A stretch of 64,000 bases of DNA from positions 1 through 64,000 of the forward strand of contig NZ_JBHULY010000002.1 in the NCBI RefSeq assembly GCF_042684665.1, written 5' to 3'. The stretch is from Jejuia rubra. GTDB taxonomy: Bacteria; Bacteroidota; Bacteroidia; Flavobacteriales; Flavobacteriaceae. The notes under the pieces are model-generated. The model was given only the letters and a program-made list of their open reading frames with translations. It was not told the DNA's origin and ran no database searches. The position numbers and the translations under genes are program-made. Positions 25,274 to 33,764 of the stretch are shown piece by piece. Position 1 is the stretch's first letter, and each line of letters begins with the position of its first letter.

Positions 25274-27799
25274 TTAATCGGTAAGTTTTAAGGATTCGCG
25301 AATGTCATCTTTTCCAAGTGATAGCATATTGGCGAACAGGCGATAAGCGCCTGAAACACCGGCAGGAAATTCCCTAAAAAAGCTTAAACCGGTGTATATA
25401 TAGTAGCCTTTGCCGTGCTTGGCTACCAGCAAGCTTCCTTCCTTGGCAGACTCACCTTTATCGTTCATGGATAGTATAGGCGTGAACTCCTTGCCCCAAC
25501 TGTTGGCAAAATATAACCCGCGTTCCTGTGTCCAGCCTTCAAAATCTTTTTGCGTGATTTTATTGGGAAAATTCAATAGGTCATGGCCTGGCTCTAAGAA
25601 CCGGACTTCGGCATTCTCATCAGTCACACGGTCGTGGGATAGGGTAATATCATAAGGTGCAATCTTGTCAGTTTTTAGGCGGTATGATGTGCTGTACTGC
25701 ACAATCATATTACCACCATTGGCCACAAAATCGAATAATTGCTGTTGTTTGAATTCAATATTGTCCAAGGTATTGAAAGCTCTAATGCCCACCACAACGG
25801 CATCAAAATTGCTCAATGTCTCAGGATTGATTTCGTCCAGTGTCAGAACACGAACATTATATCCTATTTGCTCTAAACTTTCTGGAACTACATCACCAGC
25901 ACCTTGGATATAAGCGATATTTTCACCCCGTTTTTGAATACCCAAACGGACCACTTTGCTTTCACTTGGCAATAGTACCGTTTGAAACGGAATATGCTCA
26001 TAGTTGATTTCTATCAATTCCTTGGTGTAATTCTTGTCTCCAATATGTACTATAGGGCCAATTAGGCCTTCGCTTTGATTGTTGGGAGGAATGACAGTAA
26101 ATACCAAAGTTTGTTCTTCGCCCTTATGGGCAATTTCCACCTTTTGTTTTTTCGGATAAATTTGCCAATCGTTAGGGTGGCATACCTCTACGTTGCCTTC
26201 CAAATTGTCACGCCCGGCTTTTACAACCACAGTAATATCCTGCTGTTGCGAATCGTTAAATATGATGACCTTTTCTTTAATTTTAGCAGAAGCTTCCGGA
26301 ATGATTTCAAACGGACGATAGAGTTCACCTTTATCAGGTTTGGAATACCGCTGGATAACGGGTTTGGTAATTTTTATGGGGGTGTTGTCAATTAACAAAT
26401 TAAAATCTATGGTATAAGTACGTGGGGTTTCCGGCTTGCCGATAAGCATTTTGTCATCCACCTGATACATGCCCAATGTGCCTTTGTTTTCCAGCCAATA
26501 TGGGGTGGTGGATTGAGCATCAGCTTTTACATTAAGCGCTTCTTTAAAGGTGAATCTAATATTGTTTTTTAATTCGATTTGCTTGGAAATATGCAAACCA
26601 CTTGCATTCTCATAACTTACCAAAGTGATAGGCGCATCACTTCGATTCAATACCTCTATATTCAAGTTTACCGACTCTCCGGGTGTTGCCCAATTGGTCT
26701 CTGCGGATGCTACTATATAAAGGCCTGCGCACATTTCTATAATCGTTTTGAGTTCCTTTGTTTTTTGGGTTTTCCAATGTTGGTTTTCAACATTTTGAAG
26801 CAATTTATAGGCTTTTATCAAGTCCGGAATATGTACTGACGGATTTTTAAAGTTGAAATTTTCCTCAATCCCATTGAGAATATCCCCAATGGTTTTACCA
26901 CCTTCAATACGGTTCCAGGAGGTATCGATGCCAGCAAAAACATCAGTCGCACCATTTAGAGGGCTACCCTTTAAAAATTCGATAAACTCGTCTTGAGACC
27001 CGTGTGAGAGCAGACGTCCAAACCCTTGGCATAAATGTTGGCTACTGGCCAAGGAAGCAATTTCGTTGTTGGACATCCCTTTTAAGGGATAATAGGTGCC
27101 AATATCTACGGAAATCATGTTGCTTTTATCAATTTTGTCAAAAGCTTCCTTACTGCCGTAGCGCCACCAACTGGTGTTGTAAAACAAACGTGAAGGTTGC
27201 CAAGTACTGGTTTGTTGTAACTGTTCGGGAAAGCTATTTTTGTCATTTGCTAAATCAAAGGCTTCCATACTCAACATTGCGGAGGCGGTGTGATGGCCGT
27301 GTGTTTGTCCTGCACGACGATGGTCAAATCTATTGATGATAATGTCCGGTTTAAACTGTCGGATGGCTAACACCACATCGCTCAACACTTGGTCTTTGTC
27401 CCAAATTTCCAGAGTTTCATTGGGGTGTTTGGAATAGCCAAAATCGTTGGCACGGGTGAACAACTGTTCGCCACCATCCACACGGCGGGCCGCCAATAAT
27501 TCCTGGGTTCGGATGACCCCTAAAAGTTCACGAAGTTCTGGGCCAATAAGGTTTTGTCCACCATCTCCACGGGTTAAGGACAGATATGCTGTTCGCGCTT
27601 TAATGTGGTTGCTCATGTATGAAATCAATCGCGTGTTTTCATCATCGGGGTGAGCGGCCACATACAATACCGAACCCAAAAAGTTTAACTTTTGAATGGA
27701 TTCATATATTTCTGCCGATGAAGGGGTTGTGGGTTTTTGCGCTTGAACAAAGGAAAGCCAAAAGAAAGCCATCCATAGGTAAAGTAGTTGTTTTTGCAT
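25274..27799 (-). CDS. PIG-L family deacetylase with C-terminal GATase1-like domain
   Basis: Exported zinc deacetylase of 841 residues. After a signal peptide the PIG-L domain (residues 35-300) shows AAHPDDENTRL with the zinc ligands, RGDGGQN and GHHTASAM. The middle is beta-sandwich-like, and the last 200 residues resemble a ThuA/GATase fold (FDAVVVGIRAFNT). PIG-L enzymes deacetylate N-acetylglucosamine-like groups. With the symporter and Gfo/Idh downstream, this suggests scavenging of an acetylated amino sugar. Confidence 0.92.
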   Translation of the reverse strand: MQKQLLYLWMAFFWLSFVQAQKPTTPSSAEIYESIQKLNFLGSVLYVAAHPDDENTRLISYMSNHIKARTAYLSLTRGDGGQNLIGPELRELLGVIRTQELLAARRVDGGEQLFTRANDFGYSKHPNETLEIWDKDQVLSDVVLAIRQFKPDIIINRFDHRRAGQTHGHHTASAMLSMEAFDLANDKNSFPEQLQQTSTWQPSRLFYNTSWWRYGSKEAFDKIDKSNMISVDIGTYYPLKGMSNNEIASLASSQHLCQGFGRLLSHGSQDEFIEFLKGSPLNGATDVFAGIDTSWNRIEGGKTIGDILNGIEENFNFKNPSVHIPDLIKAYKLLQNVENQHWKTQKTKELKTIIEMCAGLYIVASAETNWATPGESVNLNIEVLNRSDAPITLVSYENASGLHISKQIELKNNIRFTFKEALNVKADAQSTTPYWLENKGTLGMYQVDDKMLIGKPETPRTYTIDFNLLIDNTPIKITKPVIQRYSKPDKGELYRPFEIIPEASAKIKEKVIIFNDSQQQDITVVVKAGRDNLEGNVEVCHPNDWQIYPKKQKVEIAHKGEEQTLVFTVIPPNNQSEGLIGPIVHIGDKNYTKELIEINYEHIPFQTVLLPSESKVVRLGIQKRGENIAYIQGAGDVVPESLEQIGYNVRVLTLDEINPETLSNFDAVVVGIRAFNTLDNIEFKQQQLFDFVANGGNMIVQYSTSYRLKTDKIAPYDITLSHDRVTDENAEVRFLEPGHDLLNFPNKITQKDFEGWTQERGLYFANSWGKEFTPILSMNDKGESAKEGSLLVAKHGKGYYIYTGLSFFREFPAGVSGAYRLFANMLSLGKDDIRESLKLTD

Positions 27800-27888
27800 A
27801 ACTCGCGGTTAGTGATGCGCCAAATATAACCAAAGAAACCAGCGGGTGTGCTGGTTTTAAATTTTATTTAACGGTATGCGTTCTCTAT

Positions 27889-27973
27889 GTCATTCCGACC
27901 AAAGGAGGAATCTTATCATCAAAAGTATGCAATGAGATTTCTCGGCGCTCGTCCCTCGCTCTGTCGAAATGAC
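27889..27973. repeat. GTCATTC/GAATGAC-type repeat, second copy
   Basis: Bounded by GTCATTCCGAC and GTCGAAATGAC in inverted orientation with GAATCTT and GAGATTTCTC inside. It lies between the PIG-L operon start and the 160-residue lipoprotein gene stop. Same class as 3761-3848 and 37976-38071. Confidence 0.55.
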
Positions 27974-27979
27974 AAAAGG

Positions 27980-28462
27980 CTAAATCTGCCTCATATTTTT
28001 CAATTTATCTTTCTTGTCCTCAGGCTCCGGCGGGATAATCATGCGCTGGCGGTCATCAAAAAAGAGTTGCTGGATGGAGTCCATGCGCTTCATCATCTGC
28101 TTGATTTGTTTGTTGTGGTCCATAAACCCGCGTTGGAAAAAATTATCTGGGTAGAACCCACCGCCCGAGGTAGAATCCTTTCCAAAAAAATCATCAAAAA
28201 AGGCATCCCCGAAAAAAGAATGGCTGTTAAAATGTTTTTCGAATTGGAGTTTTAGGCTGTCGCTTAATTTCCCATTGGAGGAATAGCTGTAGGAATAAAT
28301 GGAATCGTAGCGTTTTAGGTTGCCAAACTCGTCGTATTCCTTATTTAAACTAATGTTTTCATCAGGTTTGATGGTGTTGTCTTCGGCCCTTTGTGTTTTG
28401 TCTTGTCCTGAACAATTAAAAAATAACAGACAAAACAAGGCCATGAGTTGCACTGTTTTCAT
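27980..28462 (-). CDS. Hypothetical lipoprotein
   Basis: Protein of 160 residues with a lipoprotein signal (LFCLLFFNCSGQDK). The centre is rich in Phe, Asp and Gly (HSFFGDAFFDDFFGKDS) and the C-terminus is charged and coiled-coil-like (IKQMMKRMDSIQQLFF). Not a family I recognise. It stands alone on the minus strand. Confidence 0.75.
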   Translation of the reverse strand: MKTVQLMALFCLLFFNCSGQDKTQRAEDNTIKPDENISLNKEYDEFGNLKRYDSIYSYSYSSNGKLSDSLKLQFEKHFNSHSFFGDAFFDDFFGKDSTSGGGFYPDNFFQRGFMDHNKQIKQMMKRMDSIQQLFFDDRQRMIIPPEPEDKKDKLKNMRQI

Positions 28463-28595
28463 CGTGGTTTATTTTTGAATCATACTTTAAAACAGTACTG
28501 GATTTTCAAAAAATGTGCCAATTGGAGTTGTAGTTTTGAGGGCGGTTTTATGGTGTCAGATTGACAGGATGTGTTTTGTTTGGGGCTATATTTTG

Positions 28596-28627
28596 GGACA
28601 CCACTCGTTACAAACGAGCGGTAGCGG
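28596..28627. repeat. CTCGTT/AACGAG short palindrome
   Basis: Small hairpin CTCGTT-ACA-AACGAG within ACCACTCGTT...GAGCGGTAG. A typical flavobacterial short palindromic repeat at the end of an accessory segment. It may act as a terminator; little more can be said. Confidence 0.4.
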
Positions 28628-28632
28628 GGGAC

Positions 28633-28809
28633 TTAACCATCTAAAAGAGCCTTTGATTGAGCTGATATTTCTTCTTTACTGTCATTGGTAAATTCGCTTT
28701 TTTCAGCCGTTTCAAATTTAGTACGTAACCAATCAATTTGAACTTGTTGCTTTCTGGCTTGCTTAATGAAACCATGATTATATGTTCTTTTATTTGATGA
28801 ATCGTTCAT
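28633..28809 (-). CDS. 58-residue hypothetical protein beside the HEPN gene
   Basis: Short ORF (ATG 28807-28809, stop 28633-28635), 29 bp downstream of the HEPN gene on the same strand. The product starts MNDSSNKRTYNHGFIKQARK and ends in an acidic helix (AEKSEFTNDSKEEISAQSKA). Helical, hydrophilic, no family recognised. Its place after the DUF262/HEPN pair would suit an antitoxin or accessory component, but the sequence does not prove it. Confidence 0.5.
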   Translation of the reverse strand: MNDSSNKRTYNHGFIKQARKQQVQIDWLRTKFETAEKSEFTNDSKEEISAQSKALLDG

Positions 28810-28838
28810 TATATACTTGGGATTTAAGTAATTAATTG

Positions 28839-29483
28839 TTAGGCACTGTTTTTATATTTTTTTAATACTGCTAGATTTGTAATCTGGTTAAAGATATTGT
28901 TTACCATTCCTACAATTTCTGCGTGCAAATTTTTGTAATCATTTTTTGTAAAACTTAAATAATTTCCATGAGCTATGGTGTTACGATTTTTAACAAGCTT
29001 TTCATCTATTAGATTTGACTTTAGTTCAAAATCATGAAATGAAATTCCAACGACAGAAAGAATATTTTGTAATACTTCTGAATTAAGATTGGATTTTGTA
29101 TCAACTGCTTTTTCCAAATTCCAAAATGCTCTTTGGTTTAAATTATTTTGAAAAAAATCTACAAATTTTAGATTTTCTTCATGGTTGTAGTTGTTGTTAA
29201 ATTCCAATAATTTAGACTTTAGAGACAATGTTAATAAGCAAGGCGCTAAATCTGAATAGTTTAATTTTAGCTGTTTTACATAAATTAAATAATAACTAGT
29301 TGCATTTTTAATAAATCCTTCCCAGTGAGAATAAAGCATAACTATTCCTGCTCGAATTTCTGAATTCAACCTTTTTTCGTCAGCTGTATCTATTCTTGAT
29401 TTAAAAAGAGTAAGTTCTTTTTTTCTCCAAGATAAATCTTCAGACAGTTTATTATACAATTCTTCTGTTGTCCTGATTTTCAT
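28839..29483 (-). CDS. MAE_28990/MAE_18760-like HEPN nuclease
   Basis: All-helical protein of 214 residues. The chosen ATG (29481-29483) gives the family start MKIRTTEELYNKLSEDLSWR and lies 4 bp after the DUF262 stop; a longer frame to 29516 overlaps that gene. The HEPN ribonuclease motif R-x4-H is seen as RNTIAHG (Arg167, His172), and the SHWEGFIKN helix is also typical. Members are toxin-like RNases in defence or toxin-antitoxin systems. It pairs with the DUF262 gene directly upstream. Confidence 0.85.
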   Translation of the reverse strand: MKIRTTEELYNKLSEDLSWRKKELTLFKSRIDTADEKRLNSEIRAGIVMLYSHWEGFIKNATSYYLIYVKQLKLNYSDLAPCLLTLSLKSKLLEFNNNYNHEENLKFVDFFQNNLNQRAFWNLEKAVDTKSNLNSEVLQNILSVVGISFHDFELKSNLIDEKLVKNRNTIAHGNYLSFTKNDYKNLHAEIVGMVNNIFNQITNLAVLKKYKNSA

Positions 29484-29487
29484 TTTA

Positions 29488-30534
29488 TTACGAAAAGCTA
29501 AAAGTTTCTTCACCAATTGGCACTATTACAGGTACACGACTAGTTACATTTATTCCACTTCCAGTTTTAGCTTTGAAATCAGGATTAGACCAGTGTTCAA
29601 TAAGCTTTGCAATAAATTCTTCTTGTGATTTTTGTTCTACAACATTAATATTCTTGCTTACTCCAATAGCTATCGATTCAAAGGCTGAAAGCAAAAACTT
29701 CCCTTCAAATCGAGTTTTAGCCTCATTATATCTTTTAAAAGTTAAATCACCACATGTGCCATTCAAGTAGTCAAAAGTTCTTTTAAAAATATCTTCTTCA
29801 GTAGTTTTGTTAAAAGTGTCAGAGTTAGCGTATTCTATCATTTTCTCACTAATAAACGCTCCTAAATCTTGAGTGGTTTTTATTTCTGTTACATCAATAC
29901 TGCGAAGTATGATAAACCTTAAAGACAACTCCATGTTATATTGTTCTTCTAAAAGTCTTTCAGGAAGTGATAATGATTCTAAAAAACTTGGATAATTAGC
30001 TAGACCTCTTAGCCATTCATAAAAAGGTTTATTTATCATCACTAACAAACAGTTTCTCACTTCTTGGTCTGATAATTTAGAACCTAAGGTGTTTAACCTT
30101 TGAAAAAGTTCATATTTTACATTTTCATCGCTTTCTTTTTTTACAATTTTGATATCTAATTTTTCTCTTTTAAAAGTTAGTCTTTGTGCTTGGGTGAATG
30201 ATATGTTGTCATCTGCATTTTCCCAATGTTTCCCTTCTAGAGATGGAAGATATTCTGTTTTTACTAAAGTACTTGGTGCAATTAGTTCATTATTTTCATC
30301 TCTTAAAATTCCCATAAATTCAAAAATTGTGGAAAGTCTTTGAAGTCCGTCAACAACATCCCAAACACCATCCTCTCTCTGGGAAACAAAAACAGATGGA
30401 ATTGGAATTCCTAATAAAATACTTTCAATTAGTTTAGTTTTTTGTAATATATTCCATCTGAAGAATCTTTGAAATTCGGGATGGATATCCAATTCTCCTT
30501 CTTTATATAATGAAGATAATTCACCAATAGACAT
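29488..30534 (-). CDS. DUF262 (GmrSD N-terminal-like) protein, N-terminus interrupted
   Basis: ParB-like nucleotide-handling domain protein of 348 residues from the internal ATG at 30534. The DUF262 motif is DGLQRLST (Asp62-Arg66), following IPIPSVFVSQ. The reading frame upstream continues with family-like residues (EISTDGYP) back to an ATG at 30591, but codon 8 of that longer form is TAA (30568-30570). The natural N-terminus has thus probably been cut by a nonsense change, or translation re-starts at 30534. Homologues act in phage defence and modified-DNA restriction. It pairs with the HEPN gene. Confidence 0.85.
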   Translation of the reverse strand: MSIGELSSLYKEGELDIHPEFQRFFRWNILQKTKLIESILLGIPIPSVFVSQREDGVWDVVDGLQRLSTIFEFMGILRDENNELIAPSTLVKTEYLPSLEGKHWENADDNISFTQAQRLTFKREKLDIKIVKKESDENVKYELFQRLNTLGSKLSDQEVRNCLLVMINKPFYEWLRGLANYPSFLESLSLPERLLEEQYNMELSLRFIILRSIDVTEIKTTQDLGAFISEKMIEYANSDTFNKTTEEDIFKRTFDYLNGTCGDLTFKRYNEAKTRFEGKFLLSAFESIAIGVSKNINVVEQKSQEEFIAKLIEHWSNPDFKAKTGSGINVTSRVPVIVPIGEETFSFS

Positions 30535-30628
30535 TGGATAACCATCTGTACTAATTTCATTTTTCTTTTAGCTAATTTCGTTGTCTAACATCTTTTTATT
30601 TTTTTGAGTCTTTCAAATAGTGTCTAAA

Positions 30629-30677
30629 ACTTGTATAACTGTTATTTTATTCGGAAAAGTTGCTTTTATAGCGTTTA
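30629..30677. repeat. Second, decayed attachment-like site
   Basis: Starts with ACTTGTATAAC, the same 11 bases found at 701-711, followed by a degenerate palindrome and ends at an integrase-type stop. Compared with 701-755 the order of blocks is conserved while the arms have drifted. Confidence 0.5.
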
Positions 30678-30758
30678 TCTCTGCAATGTAGTCCTTTTCG
30701 GTAAATCATCCAAAATGGTTTTGGTTTGTTTTGTGTTGAAATTTAAAATTTTGATGGG
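30675..30758 (-). pseudogene. Remnant of a recombinase C-terminus
   Basis: On the minus strand the frame ending at 30675 reads KILNFNTKQTKTILDD and LPKRTTLQR followed by stop. It matches the end of the intact recombinase at 751 (NKTVTSPLDSLLKNTTLQL, stop). No catalytic domain is left upstream. The rest of the 517-base gap 30592-31109 holds the second attachment-like site and the structured repeat at 30812-31035. Confidence 0.55.
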
Positions 30759-30811
30759 ATTTTGGGGAATTGTTTTTCTTTTTTCGGGATTATCAAAATC
30801 ATGACGCATCT

Positions 30812-31035
30812 TCGTTAGGGATTGAACGGTTCGACTGCGCTCACCGCAGGCTAATTGTTTGAAATCCTTTTTTAAGGTTGTGAGGACTTAAGTTTGTGAA
30901 GAAAATAAATTAAACAGATTGCCACGGTCGTGCCTCCCTCGCAATGATGCTTAAAAAAGATTGAGTAGTGAAAGCCCGACCCGAGGACGGTGGTTTTATG
31001 CACCTTTCAAAAGTTGCATCGAGGGGAACGCCCTA
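30812..31035. repeat. Structured repeat, copy 2, with inserted palindrome
   Basis: Same ordered blocks as 18491-18588: CGTTAGGGATTGAACGG, TTGTTTGAAATCC, GATTGAGTAGTGAAAGCCC and AACGCCC. Here about 90 bases are inserted, including GATTGCCACGGTCGTGCC (30919-30936), a palindromic repeat type common in Bacteroidota. Confidence 0.55.
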
Positions 31036-31109
31036 ATGAAACTTCTCGATACGATTTTGATTAAAAAAAATCAAAATCACTCGAAGTGACGTCGGCATTT
31101 TACCCGTGG

Positions 31110-32189
31110 CTACAACCACTTTTTCCGCTTGAAATAGTACATCATTCCGAGGAAAATCAGAATCATGACACCCCAAACGACGAAGTAGCCGTTGCGGTGC
31201 TTTAGTTCGGGGATGTACTCGAAATTCATGCCGTAGATGCCCGCGATAAAGGTGAGGGGGATAAAGATGGAGGCCATGATGGTGAGGACTTTCATGACTT
31301 CGTTCATTTTGTTGCTGATGGTGGTCATGTACATGTCCATTAAACTCCAAATCATTTCGCGGTAGATGTCGATGTTTTCGGAGACTTGTATGAGGTGGTC
31401 GGAAATGTCGCGGTAATACGTGAGGGTTTTTCTTTGGATGAGTTCGGTTTCGTTTTTTTCGATGCGGTTGAGTACTTCGCGCAGGGGGAATATGGCGCGG
31501 CGCACTCTTAGGATTTCGCGTTTTAGGGCTTGGATGTTTCGGCTGGCGTCTTCTTCGATGTGGCCGGAGAATATTTCGGTTTCAAAGTCCTCGATCTTGT
31601 CGCCCAAAATTTCGATGACGCCAAAATATTGGTCTACTATGGCATCGATCAGTGTGTAGAGTAGATAGTCGGACTGCATGTTGCGCACGCGCCCCTTGGC
31701 ATTGCGGATGCGGTCCCTGACGGTATCAAACACATCGCCCTCGGCTTCCTGAAAGGAGAGGACGTAGTTTTCGCCAAGTACAAAACTGACTTGCTCGGAA
31801 ACGATGGTTTTATTCTTGTCGTAATACACCATTTTTAGCACGACGAATAGGTAGTTGTCGTACTCATCAATTTTTGGACGCTGGGCTATGTTTACGATGT
31901 CTTCGAGCACTAGCGGATGGAGTTCGTAATGTTGCCCCAGGGCTTCAATATCCTTTACATAATTGAGCCCGTTGAGGTTGATCCAAGTGATGGAATCGGT
32001 GCTTTTGTAGCCGAAACTTTCCTGAACGGAATTCAGGTGTTTTTCGGTGCAATTAGCCTTGGTGTAATCAAAGGTTTCAATGAGGAGTTTTTCCTTGGAA
32101 CGTTCGCCCGTGTACACGACGCTACCGGGGGCTTGGCCTAGCTTTTTCTTTGATCTGTGGATGCGTTTTCGAGGTACTTTTGAAAGCAT
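31110..32189 (-). CDS. corA: CorA family magnesium/cobalt transporter
   Basis: Pentameric divalent-cation channel of 359 residues. A large cytoplasmic N-terminal domain is followed by two C-terminal helices, with the signature YGMNF between the helices (IAGIYGMNFEYIPELKHRNGY) and a basic tail KRKKWL. It follows the MscS-type gene by 19 bp, so both may respond to ionic or osmotic change. Confidence 0.94.
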   Translation of the reverse strand: MLSKVPRKRIHRSKKKLGQAPGSVVYTGERSKEKLLIETFDYTKANCTEKHLNSVQESFGYKSTDSITWINLNGLNYVKDIEALGQHYELHPLVLEDIVNIAQRPKIDEYDNYLFVVLKMVYYDKNKTIVSEQVSFVLGENYVLSFQEAEGDVFDTVRDRIRNAKGRVRNMQSDYLLYTLIDAIVDQYFGVIEILGDKIEDFETEIFSGHIEEDASRNIQALKREILRVRRAIFPLREVLNRIEKNETELIQRKTLTYYRDISDHLIQVSENIDIYREMIWSLMDMYMTTISNKMNEVMKVLTIMASIFIPLTFIAGIYGMNFEYIPELKHRNGYFVVWGVMILIFLGMMYYFKRKKWL

Positions 32190-32208
32190 AGCTTAAAGAT
32201 AGCAATAT

Positions 32209-32763
32209 TTAAACGATCTCTGAACCATCGTCGTGGCCGTTGCTTTCAATGGCATCTTTTTCCAGAAGCGTCACCGCTTTTTGAAGCATTAGGTTGTTGG
32301 GGTAGGTGACCAAATCCCCGTTTTCCAATCTTAAATGTAGTTGAAAGGCGCGAATATCTTCGATAATGGCGGTTATGGGAAAATCCTTGTCGTGGATTTC
32401 AATTTTATCGCCCACTTTATAGGGGAAGTTGAAAAACATGATTATCCCCGAAGTTACGTTGCTTAGTATGGACCATATAGCAAAAAGGGCAATGCCCAAA
32501 ATGGCAAATACGGATGAAAATATTACGGCGATATCGCCAAGTTTGGCACCAAAAACAAAGGATTCAATTAGCAGAGCAATAAGAAAAAGACTAACGGTTA
32601 CATAACGCGTTATCAACCTGATTCTAGCTTTATTGATGCCACTTTTTCGCCCCACTTTTCTGACTAAAAGATTAGTTATCAGTCCGACAATTAATAGAAT
32701 CAGAATTACGAATCCAGTTGCGATCAATTCGCTTTCGTAGGTTTTAAGGAAGTTTGCAATCAT
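32209..32763 (-). CDS. MscS family mechanosensitive channel, small form
   Basis: Protein of 184 residues, shorter than E. coli MscS (286). It has three N-terminal helices and the conserved pore-lining/beta segment FAIWSILSNVTSGIIMFFNFPYKVGDKIEI, but lacks the full C-terminal cage. Probably an inner-membrane channel releasing solutes on osmotic downshock. It heads an operon with corA. Confidence 0.88.
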   Translation of the reverse strand: MIANFLKTYESELIATGFVILILLIVGLITNLLVRKVGRKSGINKARIRLITRYVTVSLFLIALLIESFVFGAKLGDIAVIFSSVFAILGIALFAIWSILSNVTSGIIMFFNFPYKVGDKIEIHDKDFPITAIIEDIRAFQLHLRLENGDLVTYPNNLMLQKAVTLLEKDAIESNGHDDGSEIV

Positions 32764-32785
32764 AGCGGTATGGTTAATTACACTA

Positions 32786-32793
32786 CAAAGATA
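32786..32793 (-). promoter_or_regulatory. Candidate -7 promoter box of the mscS-corA operon
   Basis: TATCTTTG on the minus strand, matching the Bacteroidota -7 consensus TAnnTTTG, 22 bp upstream of the MscS-type start. No convincing -33 TTTG element is seen. Confidence 0.45.
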
Positions 32794-32802
32794 CGGGCAA
32801 AA

Positions 32803-33735
32803 TTATTTTAGTTGTAGTGTATCCCTCAAAACTTCATCTTTATTGTGGTTCTTTTGCCAATAGGCGGATTTGATGGTTTTAAGTTTTGTGGCCTTTGTGG
32901 TGAGGGTTTTGGCATTGGGGCCAAAGCCGCTTTTGAACGTTTCTTCCCAGCTTATGATATCGTATGGAAACACAGGGTTGAAATTAATGGTTAGTGTTCG
33001 GTTCAATTCTGGATACGAAAGTTTGTAACTGCCTTTGTTTAGTGTTGCCGTCGCGGGATAGGCTTTAATTTGGGCATGTCTTAATCTTGTAAACTCAAAT
33101 GACGGAATCACTTGAATATCACCTGTTGGAAGCGATTGCGGATTGATGCGCAGTTGGGTCCAAAGTTCGTTTTCCAAGATGGTTTTATCCAATTTAAAAT
33201 GTTGATCCGCTTCGCCTTCAAAATAGGAGTGGGACATGATTTCGAATTGCTCCCTGTTGTTCAGTTGGGCATACACATGCCCGCACCATTCCTGCATAGA
33301 GCTTGAAATCTTAATCGCATGCTGATGGTTTCCTAATGGGAAAAAGGTGCTTTGCATGATAGAATAGGGGTAAACGCCGGTATTGAAATTTTTGGTGGCA
33401 TTCAATTTTAAAACGGGAACATTTTTGGGGTTTTGATTGTCTGCCTTCACCTGAACTTCCGGTAGAAAATCTTCGGTCACATAAATTAAAACGGCATTGC
33501 CTTCGCGGATTTCACCATAACGCGCCTGTTCCAATTGGAATGAGGTAATTTCTGCTTCGCCAGCATACCAATAGTCCTTAAATTCTTGGGTTAGGGGTGT
33601 TTTTGGTTTATGTGTTTCGCTTGAACTGTTAACTGCTAATAACTCCTTTTGTTGGTTTTCAGTTTTACAGGAACATAGTATAAATACGCTAAGGATGATT
33701 AAAAGCGATAAGTTCGATTTGGCAATTTTTTTCAT
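32803..33735 (-). CDS. Hypothetical lipoprotein upstream of corA/mscS
   Basis: Protein of 310 residues with a lipoprotein signal (SVFILCSCKTENQQ). The body is a beta-rich soluble domain with YWYAGEAEITSFQLEQARYG near the start. It resembles a family often seen next to maf in Flavobacteriia and sometimes mislabelled as Maf. It has no nucleotide-hydrolase motif, so I call it a lipoprotein of unknown function. Confidence 0.8.
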   Translation of the reverse strand: MKKIAKSNLSLLIILSVFILCSCKTENQQKELLAVNSSSETHKPKTPLTQEFKDYWYAGEAEITSFQLEQARYGEIREGNAVLIYVTEDFLPEVQVKADNQNPKNVPVLKLNATKNFNTGVYPYSIMQSTFFPLGNHQHAIKISSSMQEWCGHVYAQLNNREQFEIMSHSYFEGEADQHFKLDKTILENELWTQLRINPQSLPTGDIQVIPSFEFTRLRHAQIKAYPATATLNKGSYKLSYPELNRTLTINFNPVFPYDIISWEETFKSGFGPNAKTLTTKATKLKTIKSAYWQKNHNKDEVLRDTLQLK

Positions 33736-33764
33736 GATGCGCTCTTTTTTATAAAGTTACAAAC

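Noticed and set aside
28836..28850. GCCTAAC core at the HEPN stop resembling an integron recombination core
   Set aside because: Only one half of a site is present; I found no matching second core or stem within the next 200 bases.
30584..30591. GTTAGAC-type integron core before the DUF262 gene
   Set aside because: It lies inside the restored coding frame (ATG TTA GAC) and is not part of a palindrome, so the match is likely chance.
32194..32201. TATCTTTA as a promoter for corA
   Set aside because: It would place the transcription start at the start codon and leave no leader; corA is more simply read through from the mscS promoter.
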